From contig NC_088295.1 in NCBI RefSeq assembly GCF_032854445.1, forward strand, positions 65,019,249-65,083,248: a stretch of 64,000 bases of DNA, written 5' to 3'. Below, one piece after another: positions 37,401-49,900 of this stretch. Made by a program: the position numbers and the translations under genes. Below the pieces are notes generated by a model, which did not search any database, was not told the DNA's origin, and was given only the letters and a program-made list of their open reading frames with translations. Numbering within the stretch: the first letter of the stretch is position 1; each line of letters starts with the position of its first letter. Source of the stretch: Liolophura sinensis. Lineage: Eukaryota; Mollusca; Polyplacophora; Chitonida; Chitonidae.

Positions 37401-40186
37401 ATAAGTGTGAATCCTGAAAGTTTGTGCATGCCTATTGTTTGATGTAACTCTGTAACACAAGAGTTTTGAGTGGGACGGTCTGGCAGCAACCTGCGAATGG
37501 TCGTGGGTTTCATCCGGGCTTTGCCCTTGTATAAGTGAAATATTCTTGAGTACGACGTTAAACACCAATCAAATAAATAAAACAAAAGTTTTAATGAACA
37601 TTATACCTTCAGGCAAAATATATTACATATGAATCAGTAATGGCGAAAAAATACCAATTAAGTAAATAGACATTACATATGATGTGTACAGCTGAGGTAA
37701 AGATGAACTGTGAATTGATCAGGAGTAGTAAAAGTTTAGTGTATAAAATATGAAGTGTAGTTTTAGTGAACTGTTTGTTAGTGGGAATAATCCATTGACA
37801 ACTGAGAGAGCAGACTGACTGCCTATGAACAGTATACATTTAAGTCTGTCATTTCCAAAAGCTATGGGTTTGGTACAAAGAGACAAGTGCAGATCTTAAC
37901 TTCAGTGCTATTGGCTCCTGGCCTTCAAACATCTTATAAAGTACCGGTACTGTACATATACTGACTTAAAATAACTGGGTCCATAAAACATTGTTATCAC
38001 AGTTCCCAAGTTCGCAGTGTCTGTTAAAGAAAAATACCTCTGAAAGTCAAAGTAGGCAATCACTAAGTAGGCCACTAAAAACTGTGCATAAATATTCTTT
38101 CATTTATTTTTTGGGATGTTTTTGAAGAGAGTTAAAAGCACTCAAACATTTGACTTTCTGTTTGGGCTTTATGGGCCATACTATCAGAGGTTAGGAACTC
38201 TTGACATCATAATAACTCTTTTTACCCATGAGTGAAAGATTACTGAAATAATAATGTTCCCAAAAATTACTTCCTTTTGGTGAACATCAGGAAAAGAAGC
38301 GATGTGACATCAGAGTTCTTCGTTACCGTCATCATGGCTCATAAAGTCCACCATTTTTCAAATATTTTAGTGGCTTTCAACACAAAAAATAAATGAAAGT
38401 ATTTTTACGCATAGTTTTCAGTTGTCTTTAAGGGGAAACCTTACTTTGTATTTTAGCTTAATTTTTTGAAAATTTGATGATCGTAAAGTCAAAACTGATG
38501 TGATTAAAATCTTATTTCAAGAGAACTAGTATAATTTTATATTTTGAAATAAAACCAGAAGTTCTGTCAAATGTATGTAAACCTTTATTTTTTCGTTTTA
38601 TTTCCAGCCAATGCTCGTCTGCAGAAAACCACCATGGTGACAATGGCTGTGAAAATATCAATTCATATTATTCATGTAAGTGAACCATTTTTATGGTAAT
38701 TATGTAATTAAAATGCAAAAAAAATATATATATTAATAAATTATTAGCAATGCATCATGACTTTTTATTTCCTTTGATTAGCTTATTCCATGACTGTCAA
38801 GAAGTCTTGCATTAGTTTCATCACCCAAAGTTTGATAGGAATTCATGTATATACATGTATAAAATTAAACAACATATTATATTGACAGCAAAAATGATAT
38901 TGATACAAAATATCGTTTTGAGACAGGTTGTATCTGTCTTCTTGTTTTGTTCTCCTCTGTTAGATCTTGTTCATGTTGTCGTTGATCCTGTCCTATAGAC
39001 GAGAGCCATTACTGGTCATGCCTGCACAGTGGTTCACTCCCCTGGCTAAACTCATCGCCTTCCCAACAGGAATAGCAGGTAGGATTGTGAGAGAATTCAA
39101 GGTGCCACAAATCCTAATAGGGTCATTACTCTTTCTCAGGCCAATTTCTTCAACTTTCTCGCATGTTCAGGTGATGTTAAGCATGTTTAGGCATTTTGTC
39201 TGCCTAAACTGAAAAAATATTATTTTCTGTGAAAGCATGATGCCAGGTAAACCACCAAACATAAATTATAGCCACCATCACAGCATTGAGATGAACAAAC
39301 TACAAGTGCATTCAAAGTGGCCCTTAAACATGCAAGAAGTGTGAAGAAATGGGTACTGTAAACCTTCAGCTTGCTTGTGACATTAAGTAACATTAACAAT
39401 ACATTAAGTAGCTAACTGTAAGTTGAACATTATGCCAAAAATTAAAAAAAAAAAAATTGGAGTGGAGTGGATTTGGGGGGGGGGGGTGATATTTTATGTA
39501 CCAAAATTAACCCACTATTTTATTCATCTTTTCCATCATCGGTCAGAATTTAATGACATCAGCAGTGGACTTACCTGTTTTGTGGACTTCATCCAGCAGG
39601 AGTTGTTTAAACAGCTATCATTGCTGAGTTGAAACCACACCAAATCATTCTGGGTGAATTAAAGATGGATGGATGTGTTGTGCTAATCTTAACAGTGATA
39701 GTGATTTGTGAGAAGTCTCTTAATAACTTTAGAACATTGTCATCAATGTTTTTGTTACCACCATGGGAAGTCTTTTCTGCAGACAGTGTACGTTTGATTG
39801 GCTGTACACATTGTGAAAGGAATTAAAACATGTATTTTGATCTGACAATCTCAGCCCAAGTCTGTACTCTGTGTTGATCTTTATCTCACATTTGAAGTTT
39901 TTTAGCTGGTAAGCCAAATGACAGTATGCTAGGAGTGGGTGGAGCAAAATAAGGTTGAAAAGCAGCATTAAACCCCAGGCTTGCGTCCTCTCATGGATTA
40001 TCTATTTTCTTCTTTAGAGCAGCTCGTCACCTTTAATAAAACCATTGTATTGTGATAATTAATTTTTTTAATATGTACTAATTAATGAATTCACTTATTT
40101 TATTTTCAGGAGGAGTTGGCGTGACATTTTGGATTTTGGCATGTAATACGGTGGTGCAGAAAGGAAGAAGGTTAGCTGGTGTGTGA
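34460..40186 (+). CDS. GET1: Guided entry of tail-anchored proteins factor 1 (GET1/WRB)
   Basis: Five exons (34460-34609, 36338-36503, 38608-38675, 38964-39078, 40110-40186) join in frame to 191 aa. The in-frame ATG at 34529 would give 168 aa, closer to human WRB (174 aa), so the start is open. GET1 with CAMLG forms the ER receptor that takes tail-anchored proteins from the GET3 ATPase and inserts them. TM1 is FLLIFILVLVVVFSYL; a cytosolic coiled coil (about residues 52-105, ITDEELNLRTQVKDLKTQQE) is the GET3-docking part in this family; TM2 and TM3 follow around VKISIHIIHILFMLSLILSY and GGVGVTFWILACNTVV. The block WFTPLAKLIAFPTGIAGGVG matches the most conserved stretch of WRB. It ends in KGRRLAGV. 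It converges on LCA5. Intron 1 holds a long inverted-repeat element. Confidence 0.93.
34757..35312. mobile_element. Foldback element with ~190-200 bp terminal inverted repeats
   Basis: The left arm (about 34757-34950) and the reverse complement of the right arm (about 35118-35312) align over most of their length. Shared blocks include 'cgaaagactccaactcct', 'cttatactggcctagc', 'attggagtct'-like, 'atgttaatttc' and 'aaagacctgcttt'. A central unmatched segment of about 165 bp separates the arms. It lies in GET1 intron 1 and encodes no recognisable transposase. Confidence 0.85.
36826..36930. repeat. Diverged dispersed repeat G
   Basis: 'ccactggttcttgaaaattt' and 'ttcaagacattcaaagctgt' resemble 16910-16990 ('ccactggtccatgaaagtac', 'ttcaaggcattcaaagtcct'). 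Family not recognised. Confidence 0.5.
37013..37276 (+). mobile_element. tRNA-derived SINE, family A, full-length reference copy
   Basis: Reads from a tRNA-like head ('gtggctcagtcggttagcgc', A box; 'gagtttaagtcc', B-box position) through the body ('gtgggaaggtctgtcagcaa', 'gtgggtttcccccgggctct', 'accataatgctggccgcagt') to the tail ('gtaaaacaccaatcaaataa' with TAAA repeats). About 265 bp. It lies in GET1 intron 2. The intact pol III-type head and clean tail suggest a relatively recent insertion. Confidence 0.92.
37468..37580 (+). mobile_element. SINE family A with internal deletion
   Basis: 'ggtctggcagcaacctgcga' and the usual tail are present, but the 'accataatgctggccg' block is deleted. It lies about 200 bp from the full-length copy. 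Confidence 0.88.
38096..38460. mobile_element. MITE/foldback-like element F, copy 2
   Basis: Left half has 'tttgggctttatgggccata' and 'gttaggaactcttgacatca'; right half has the inverse 'catggctcataaagtccacc' and 'acatcagagttcttcgttac'. Same family as 22716-23110. It lies in GET1 intron 2. Confidence 0.65.
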
Positions 40187-41293
40187 CATGGGTTGGAGCA
40201 CGCATGTAATAGATGAAGTGAATATCATTGGTTCGCACACTAAGTGGACAGGGTGCTATTGTCCCTCAGGGTGGACCCAGTGAGTTTTGAATTCTGACAA
40301 TTATATGACTGATATACATGTACAACACTATATGCGAGAGTTGTTAGTCAGGTGATGTGCAGATGAGATCAAGAGGTGACTCAAGATGCCATGATTGCAA
40401 ACTACAGGTGTGTTGGAGTTAAGAGCTCATGTATGTTTGTTGCACAGATCCTGATCCATTAAGTGAAAGACTGTCAAGATTTTAAAAATGACCTGCCAAT
40501 ACCTGTATCACCAACAGCTGAAGTTCGGACCAGACTTACATAATTAAGAGGGAGGAGTCCATTTGGGGGAATGATAAAAGTTTTCCATGTCAGTCCTTAT
40601 GGATCACTATCATGTGTTGTTCTCTTCAGATTCTGTCTGAAATAGCTGGAAATTTGTGTTGATTTTGGCTTTACAAGATCAAATGTTTCCTGAAATCGCT
40701 TGTCCAAAATGGCCGGTGGTATGACATAAACATACTTGGGATTTGGTGATGCATGGAAGTCCTCTTTTTCTTTGGCTCTATTTTTATTTCATTTTTTTGC
40801 AACGTTTGGTGATCCAGTTTGTGTGAACTGTTTAGATCTATACATTATTCTGCTTGTTACTATAAAGCAGAGTTGAGACTTGTGGTTGAATGTTGGTGAA
40901 AAAGCGCTAATTCACAATGGCTGTGACATCCGTCTTCTATAACTGAATCTCTCCTCAAGTGAATGGCCCATGTTGAAAAAAAAAAAAAAGATTTCAAAGA
41001 AATGATCAACCAGCAAAAAGACTGAGCGACTAGAACTGCTGCATGTCACAGCTAAAAAATTAGCGTGAGCAATGGGGGTTAGAAGGAAGAGCTTCCTACA
41101 AGTGCATTATTATTTGTTGTTTTATACATGGTATACCTTACTAGTTTAATCATTATTCATACTTTCTGTGAATAAATGAGTAACTTAATGCGAATCCGGT
41201 ATTATTTTGTTATTTGGAGGAGTGTTAAGATTTCCACAGAAATGGGATTTCTTTTTGGAATGGTTCACCTATTCCCCTGCAGTGGAGACTTGG

Positions 41294-41512
41294 CTCCAAG
41301 CCAAACTGGCCTAGTGGTTAGAGCATCCGCGTCAAGTTGGGAGACCTCGGGATCAAACCAGGGTGGGGTCATACCAGAGACTTTAGAACTGGAACTTGTT
41401 GCTGCCTCACTTAGTGCTCAGCACGGAGCAGTTAGAGCAAGGAAACAGGACTGGTTGGCTCGGTGTCAATGTATGGTGACTGGGTGGGGTGTGAAAGAGC
41501 AACTTTCAGTGT
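41294..41512 (+). mobile_element. SINE family B (tRNA-derived), plus copy
   Basis: The tRNA-like head has 'actggcctagtggttagagc' (A box) and 'gggagacctcgggatcaaac' (B-box region). Body ends near 'gtgactgggtggggtgtgaa'. Related copies at 4377-4640 and 51470-51800, both minus. Confidence 0.75.
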
Positions 41513-41680
41513 AATTTATGCACATTCTTAATTTAATTTTGGAGACAAAACTACAATAGTTGGTTTGGCAAGTTTCAGGGCTTCACAGAAAGTATAATTT
41601 TATCAGTCAACACAAAATAATGCCTTCAGAGTATGCTTGAATAAACACCTTGCAAACATGTGAAAAGGTTGAAGAATTAC
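41503..41680 (+). repeat. Dispersed repeat D, copy 1
   Basis: Shares 'gaaagagcaactttcagtg', 'ttttggagacaaaactacaa' and 'ataatgccttcagagtatgc' with 53497-53665. It starts where SINE family B ends, so it may be the downstream half of a longer element. Confidence 0.75.
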
Positions 41681-43933
41681 AGGGGTTGCACTGTGGATCT
41701 ATAGTCCACATTCTCTCCATATAATAGCTTTCATCATGTAGTACATTTTTGGACAAAAGGGAATGCACATTACCGTAAATGACCAGAAAATTCTTCCGTG
41801 GCAAAGTTGCTCATTTTGCCTAATTTTTAGAGTTTTACTAAAATCCAGGAAGATATTTTCTAGTTTGTGTGCAAGGTACATATAGCATGACACTGGAAAA
41901 ATGTTGCAGGACCAAAAGTTCTATTTTATATCCACATTTATTTACTTCTGAAAAAGGCACTTCTTTGGGCGAAATCTTAAGTCGTTTACCACACGTGTTC
42001 CTGTAAATGAAAGGTTGATATAGAGTTTGTCAAACACCATGCGTGCCTCAATACCTCAGCTTGACCTTCATGATTTTCTGTCGGGAATATTAGTCCCTGT
42101 GGGGCCACAGATGTATCAAAGCAAGCATGGCAAGCTGAGGATGGGATGTTGAGGAGTATGAGTCAACAAAGGCATGCATGCATTGTTCTAACGCACACCG
42201 CGTGGAGCTGTACCAGATTTCATTGCACTGAAGTAGGAAACTTGAGAACGGCATTTTCTGGTGATCAAAGTCTCTTAACAGCCATGTACCTGACCACTGG
42301 TCAGATAACAGATATCTGTATCTGTTACATCTGTTTCTTTTGGAAACCAAATTTATATTGGTGTATTCCTTGACGATCTACTGGTCACTTATGTAAAATG
42401 CCATATTTTTGATATTAGTAATAATAAACCCAAACACAGAATTCAGAATACTGAATATCATAATAAATATATTCCACAAATATGTATTTACATCAGATTT
42501 TATCGAAGAAGTAATGAACAAATACACCTGTACATGTATTAGAATATCACAACCAAACCTATCACCCTTCCTCTGTTTCATCATACATGTTCATACATGT
42601 AAATCTGGAGAGGGAAATGGAGGATAACAAGATAAAACAACATAAGAACCATGACACGCCCCCCTCCATCCCAAATAAGGAAAAAAAAAAGAAATGAAAC
42701 TGAATGAAGTGAGAAACACGTCAAAAAATCATGTCAAATAATAAATTATTCTCATGTATGTATATGCAAGTCAAATAATGTGGTGAGTGTGTAAATGTGG
42801 ATGTCTTCTGAACTCAGTTTTCTGAGTATGCTGACTGTCTCCTTTCCTTACACAAACATTTATGATCAGTTTTTGGTAAAAAATATCTTTGGTACACACA
42901 CTATTGCTGTTGACTTCAGGCCATGCTATAAGAGAACAGCCACCTTAATTTCACAATGAAATGAAGGATTAAAACATTTAAAAATTTTAAAGTAAAACCA
43001 ACAAAGAAAAAAAAGAAAAAACCTCATGAACATGAAGGTGGCTACTCGGTACACGTTTAATTATCCCAATGAGTATAAATGTAAATGTACACATACATGT
43101 GTGTGTGAGTAAACAAAGTGTACATGGGTACGCAAACCTACATATATATGTAGCCTATATTACAGCACCTGGGCAGTCTAATCCAGCTGAGCTGTAAGTG
43201 CCCTACACAATACCATTACACAGGGCTCGATGACCTTCGAATGGAGATGGATATGTATACATACATACAACAAACATAACAGAGAGGTATACCTGGTGCA
43301 TATACTGTATAACAGAAAATTTTTAATAGGAACAACCGTCAAGGGATTTAGAATCAGCACTGATTGGCTGATGCTGGAGGTTATCCTGGGTTATTGCCTG
43401 TAGCCGTGTTCACGATTGAAGAATTGCGCCAAATCTAAAATTCTATTTAGGCTGGGCATAACCTGGACTTAATACCTATCTCACAGCAGCCAATCAGCGA
43501 TAATTTTGTATTCCTTCAAAAGTGACAAATAGCAGTGAGCAGATAAAAAGGTAAGTGCACTGTAGTGAGTCGCCATGCTTGCGAAGTCAGACAAACAGAA
43601 ACCTTATGTTTACATTTTAGGTACCAAAAAAAAAAACCCAATAAAGTATAAAAATATGAATATAAACGTAATAGGGTCAGGCCTTACACTATGAGGAATT
43701 ATCTCAATGGCAGATAACTTGCCTCACGTTAGAAAGCATGAAAGCCTGAAAGCCTAAGGAAAAAAAACTGTTGAGTATGTAATTAATGTCTAAATAAATT
43801 TCTGTAGTTATTTAAAAAAAAAAAAAAGGACCTTAAGAAAGATGAAATCAATCTTGTGATACCAGAATTATAAATTATGATTTCTGGATATGCCTGTCCT
43901 GTATTTTGCTTTTGGTAACCATTTGGACCAAAC

Positions 43934-46900
43934 TCAGAGAATGACTTCCTCAATGTCGTCATCAAAGTTATCAACTGCATTAACGGTGGGTTTGTTCTGT
44001 ATTGTCGTTGGTTGTTGGCGAGTGCGTAGCGGTAATAGATTTCCTTGGTCCCTTATCAGATTTGTGTCATCATCAATCAAGGCTGACCCTCCTCCAAACA
44101 AGGCACTAGAATTCCTTGGTTTCTTGGAATTGCTGTCAGCGCTTTTGTCACCATTGGCATGATTCGTTTTCTCATCCCATGGAAACTTTTTACGTGCTGG
44201 GGAAGAATTTGTTTTTGGTCCTAAAAAGTCGTTCAAGTCTGACAATTCTGCTTTAGGAGCTACAGACGAATTTTCACGGCTCTTACCGAACAATTCATTC
44301 ATGAGATTATTTTTGCGAGCCTTTTGACTGGCAGTAATGTCACCCTGAGGAGATTCTTTAGTGTTTGAAATCACAGCAAATGAGTTCTTAGGAGGTCTCT
44401 TTTCTTTGAAGACAGAGTCTGTAAACGAAGGCTGGTAGCCTGACTCCTCTTCTGTAGACAACGATCGATTTCTCCGTTTCTCCAAATATGGGACAACAAT
44501 TTCCTCATGTGACGGTTTCCCGTTGTGGAGATTTTCTGTGACTTGACTGAAGCTATAGGCGCTCTTCTTACTGGCTGAAGATGATGTCCCACTCTCATGG
44601 TCATTAGTGAGAAAGATGGCATTTTTCTCTTCTTTTTTCTGTGAATCAGAACCAGAATCCAGTGCCTTGAGGCGTGCCAGAAGATCGTCCTTCTTCCTCC
44701 TCTCCTCTTGAAGTTTAGCTTCGTTCTCCACTCTCTCCCTTTCCTCATGGGCTCGCCTCTCCTCCTCTTGCCTCATGCGCTCTTCTTGCGCTTGTTTCTC
44801 CTTTTCTGCACGTTGGCGTTCCATCATTTCCTCGTGTCGTCGTCTTTCTCTCTCCTCTTCCAAACGCTTCTCCTCCTTCATTGCTCTATCTCGCTCTTCT
44901 CGCTGTCGTTTTTCTCGTTCCTCTGCTTCTACTTTAAGTCGGATTTCCTGTTCTTCACGTTCGACCCTCTCACGAATGGCGCGCTCCTCCTTTTGTTTCA
45001 TCTCTCTGTTCTCGCGGTCGCGACGCTCTTTCTCTTCCCTCAGGCTCTCTGCTTGCTGCCGCTCAAACTCAAGGTGCTCCCATGCCAGTTTATCATCAGC
45101 AGCTGTTTTATTTTTCTGCAAACAATAAAAATAGTCATAATGTCACATATGGTACTCACCTTATGATGTCTGCTCACTGGATTCATACCCATGCATCAGT
45201 AATCACAAGATCACAAATATGGCGAGCTAGAAGCTCAACGTTTGCAAAAAGTCTTTTTGTTTTTTTCTCTTAGCCAACTTAAACTTCCATATTCCCAAAC
45301 TTCAAGAAACATAGGGGAATTCCCTCTAATAAATAGGGAATTAACAATACCCAGTGGAAATGATATTAAATTAGGGGTAAGCATGACAAGATGCAAGACA
45401 TGCCATGATGGGTACATTGCCCTCTTTTCAGGAAACATAAAATATTTAAGAAATGTTAGCATAATTCCACTAACTATTAAGATATATACCCAAAAAACAT
45501 TTCTTACAAGACACACAGCATTGATATGATCCCATGATCCCATAGCATCTAGGAGGGGCCAACCGATTTTTGACACTAGTCAAAACTGGAAATCAAATGT
45601 GATTTCACCACATATATGTGTTAGAATCTGTGGCACATTCCTGCCTGACAGCTACCTCTTTTTGTCTGCGCTCCTGTTCGTATGCCTTTGCTTTCTGTCT
45701 CGGCGTTGCCTCAGAGTTGGAGAGCCTACGCTGTCTGTCAGCTTTCAAAGGGGAGGGGCTTTCGTGGGGTGTGCCCCCGTATGAGGCAGGCTGTCGTTTT
45801 GATAATCGATTGGCGTATATGTTTTTTATGTCCAACTCCTTTTCTTTTTCCTGATAATAATCGAAGAAAATAAATTAAAACACTATGGTCTCTCAAGATG
45901 GATACCAATGGAGTTAATAAATAATCTCTAGGGCAGCATAAAATGTGAATACAGTGCATACTATTAATATTAATATTTATTAATAAAGTCTCTCGCAGTC
46001 CCGAATTTTTGGTCACGTGACATGCAGTTACCATGGTAATGTATGTTCAGAGGTTATGTACCCAATCTCCATGTAGTCTTCTGATCATGAATCTGAAAAA
46101 CTAAGTTAATAACAAATATTTTGTCAAAGTTGCTTTTCAATATGTTAGATGTGCTTATGGAACTGTAAAAAATTCCCCATAAAGCCTATGATAATTAATC
46201 TTAATCATGCAACCACTTGTTCCTGTATGGACAAAGCATCCAGGATTAACACAGGTTTCTTTCATCCAGCCAAAGAAATGACTTGCCTTTAACTGGATTT
46301 GAATTTTGTTGAAAGTATCAGTTAGTTCTTCATGCTTGCGTTGTAACTCTCTGTGGCGTGCAATTTCGATGCCAATTTGATGCTTGTGGTTTTTTGTTAA
46401 GTTTTCTAAGTGACGTTCCAACTCCTGCAAAGAAAAATAGATGACACAATTCATAACTAAGCAATAGAGGGAATCAGACGAATCAGACAAAAATGATCAA
46501 CTTTGATGTGGAAGCATTAACAATTGTCAGTATTTGCTAAAATTTTGTGCAGAATTGCACAGCCTTAGCACTACACGTACAACTAATAATAGTGCCATTG
46601 CTTAAATCACTACTTGCTCAACAGGTACAATGTATCTGTATATCAGATGCCACGGATAATAAAAGCTGCCTTTGAAAGTATTATTTTAATACTAAAGATG
46701 AAGTCTGATTAAATCAAAGACAGCCTTGTGAAGCCAGGTACAATGCTTGTGATTGAGGAGCAGTTTTATAGTCGACTGCCCAACCTCTATGAATTTCATC
46801 CAAAAAAAAAGAAAAATTTGTCCAAACTTCAACTGAAATTGACCATCACAAAACAAGATGTTTACCTTGACTCTTTTGTTCTTTTCCTGAACGTCAGCTT

Positions 46901-49900
46901 CGGCCGCAAGAAGACGCCGGTGCATCTCATCTCGCTGAGGCAGACCTCGCTCCTCCGCCAAATCACGGTATTTTGTCACCTGACGCTTCAGCTGATCTCT
47001 CTCTGCGTCTGCTTCGTGAAGGCTGCGCTCAGTGCGACTGTTCTTCTCTCGCGCCTTCCTCAGCTGGTCTTTCAGACTGCGGAGTTCATTGTTGTGCCTC
47101 TGTAGTAACTGAGGCAAGTCACTTTCTTCATGCTCAAACTTTTCTAAAGCTTTCTCCTGTCGTCGTTGGAGTCGTTTTAGTACCTTGTTTTCCTCCTCCA
47201 AGTCATGGCACTTCAGAGACATTGAGTCTAACTCACTCTTCATTTCGTTGTACTTCATCCTCCTGGTTTCCTGCATCGCTTTTGTCACTTGGTCTACGCG
47301 CATTAAGTTTGTCGTAGCTTTTTGGAGTGATGGTTTGGATTTCTTCTTTTTTAATGGAACTGTTGCAGGTTTTCGCACTAAAAAACAGATTAAAGCACGA
47401 AATGAAATGTTGAATTGTTTTCATACATAAGATAAGAAACAAGAACTCAGCCGCTGACTGAGATCTTCACCCAATTCTTCATTATCCTCGCTAATCATGC
47501 ACATGCATCATAGTTTCACCATAGTTCTCAGGCCTCAAGATCATCAAGACTTAAATTTAAGTCACAATTTCAATTACTAAACTTGGTATGTTCCTTCCTG
47601 CTATTTCAGCTGCCATTTGTTTTACAATAACTTACCCAGGATTTGACCCTGTTACCTCAGAAGTAACAATTTTAAAGTGACTAGAAATTTTGACTAAAGT
47701 CTAAGATCACTTTGTGATCGCACACCTGAATTACAGAAAATAATAATAATATATTTAGCATTTTTATCATAGATCTTTATTTTTAATTATGTGTCTTTGA
47801 AAATATCATGTTTTCAAAAATGTAACATTTGTGTTTTACATCATTTACGACCATATGAATAAACTACAGTGCCCTTTTTGATGTCACAATGTTCCAAAAT
47901 CCAAGCATATAAGCCATGACGTTTTGAGCAAATTAAATAGAGAGCATGTCCAATCACTGTTAGGCTATACATTACATACAGGAATACAGGAACACCACAG
48001 AAAAATATTAATCAAGATTTATTTATTCCGAAAACTTTCAGATACATATTAAAAAGCTTTGCAGTTCACCATTAAAATGGTAAGCTATAGTATATACATG
48101 TAACACATACATGGAACAAGTTTACCTGAACACAGGTAGGTTTATGTTCATTCCCCTCTAGGCTAGCTACAGCATAAAAACTACACTATACTAGCTGGCA
48201 TGTGGCCAGACACAATCAATATCAGCAGCTATCAGATGTAATAAAAGCTCTTTGGGACAGCAAATGTTTTACCATGATTAATCTAATACATTAAAGTCAT
48301 TAAGCCACTAAAAGTCAGTAACAACAGGTTATTTGATCCCCATAGTACATGCACAGTAAGGTACAATCAGCAGATGATCGATGGCATATAAGTTACTAAA
48401 CAGTCCATCTATATGTACATGACGTTAGTCACTATACCTATACAGTTACCTATTATCACTAAACGTCTATGGGATTAACAATTTAAACAAATTTATACCA
48501 AGTATACTTTAAACTGAGCAGTTGTAGTTTACATCAGAAGTATGCAAGATGCATATTTCCCACACAAAGTACTCATGTACATCTAATGCACGTACATGAT
48601 GTCATGGCGCTTGCTGGTAATGAGGTCGTGAGTTCAAATACAGCTCTTGTTTTCGTTACACATTAAAAATGAATTTGAATACAGCTCTGTTTCAGCTACA
48701 AATTTAAATCAGGAGGTTTGCCAGGTATGTAGGACTGGGTCCCTTTATCCAATCTTGAGCAAGGTGTTAATTTATACATGGTATTAATTAAATATGTACA
48801 CTACAGTAAGACTGTGGATCAATTAAGAGTCTATGATGATTTAACTGAACTACAACCTGGAATTTCAAATTCTACACTTTTCTCTGCACCGGTACTTGCC
48901 TTCCTCTTCACCATTTTCATTTTCTCCAAACGCTTGATAAAAAGATGATAATGGCTTGATTATGTACTACATGTATGGGTACCTTTAATAAACTGCTGCA
49001 CAAATAGGATGGTGGAACATAATAGGATGCTGTAACATAACAGGATGGTGTAACACAGTGGTTTTGAGCCATGCTACATGAAGTACCATAATAAATGTAA
49101 ACAGTACACATATTAATGATCTGTTTTATGTTTTGTCATCTTGCTTACTTTTATGCCAGTTGTACATAAAACCAGACTGCCTTTTTTTAAGAGGCATAAA
49201 CATATATTCACAAGTTGCAGCGATAGATGAACATGATAACTGAATGATTAACAACTATTCTTTTCTGCGCCACAATGATGCTTACAGAATGTTAAGAGTG
49301 TTTGATGCTTAAAGGGTGTTATAAATGTACTGACATTGTATATATGCATATACGACGTATAATCCACCTTTCGCATGAATAATAAAGTTCTGTGCATTAC
49401 AAAAAGCAACAATTTAATGAATAAAAAGGGTTTTAAAATGAAGAAAGTTGTATATATACAGTTATATATATATATATATATATATATATACTCGACATAA
49501 TGATATAATCTCCAGGCTGTATTACCTGTCAGGCATGGATGATCAGCCCTGGGGATGGACTGTGTATAATCTATGTACATGTACTCTACTCTCTATTAAG
49601 ACAGATTTTACTTTGATCATGCTGGCTGATAGGGTTGCCATACAGGCTTGTTTTAATCCCAACTCTATCATCACATTACAACTGTCACATGTGTACCAGT
49701 GCTTCTATGTAGACAGGTCAACATTCAAAACACTCTCCTGTTGTGTTTGACCTCAGTGCCTGAATGACTGTACACATGAAAGGCCAAAAGCATGACAAAA
49801 GCTAATGGTCTAGGGACAGTCTATCATATCAAAACCATGACATCTCTAAGGTGTGCTAGTATACAAAAAATAAAGTGAAGCTCACTTACATGTTAGCCCA

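Larger units (their letters stand above)
40187..43933. other. Region between convergent GET1 and LCA5
   Basis: Holds the 3' UTRs of both genes; boundaries are not determinable. Contains SINE family B (41294-41512) and dispersed repeat D (41503-41680). No coding exon is supported. Confidence 0.6.

Noticed and set aside
44708-45166. Long plus-strand frames rich in Ser/Phe/Leu/Arg
   Set aside because: Antisense of the Glu/Arg-rich coiled-coil exon of LCA5; codon bias of that exon removes stops on the other strand.
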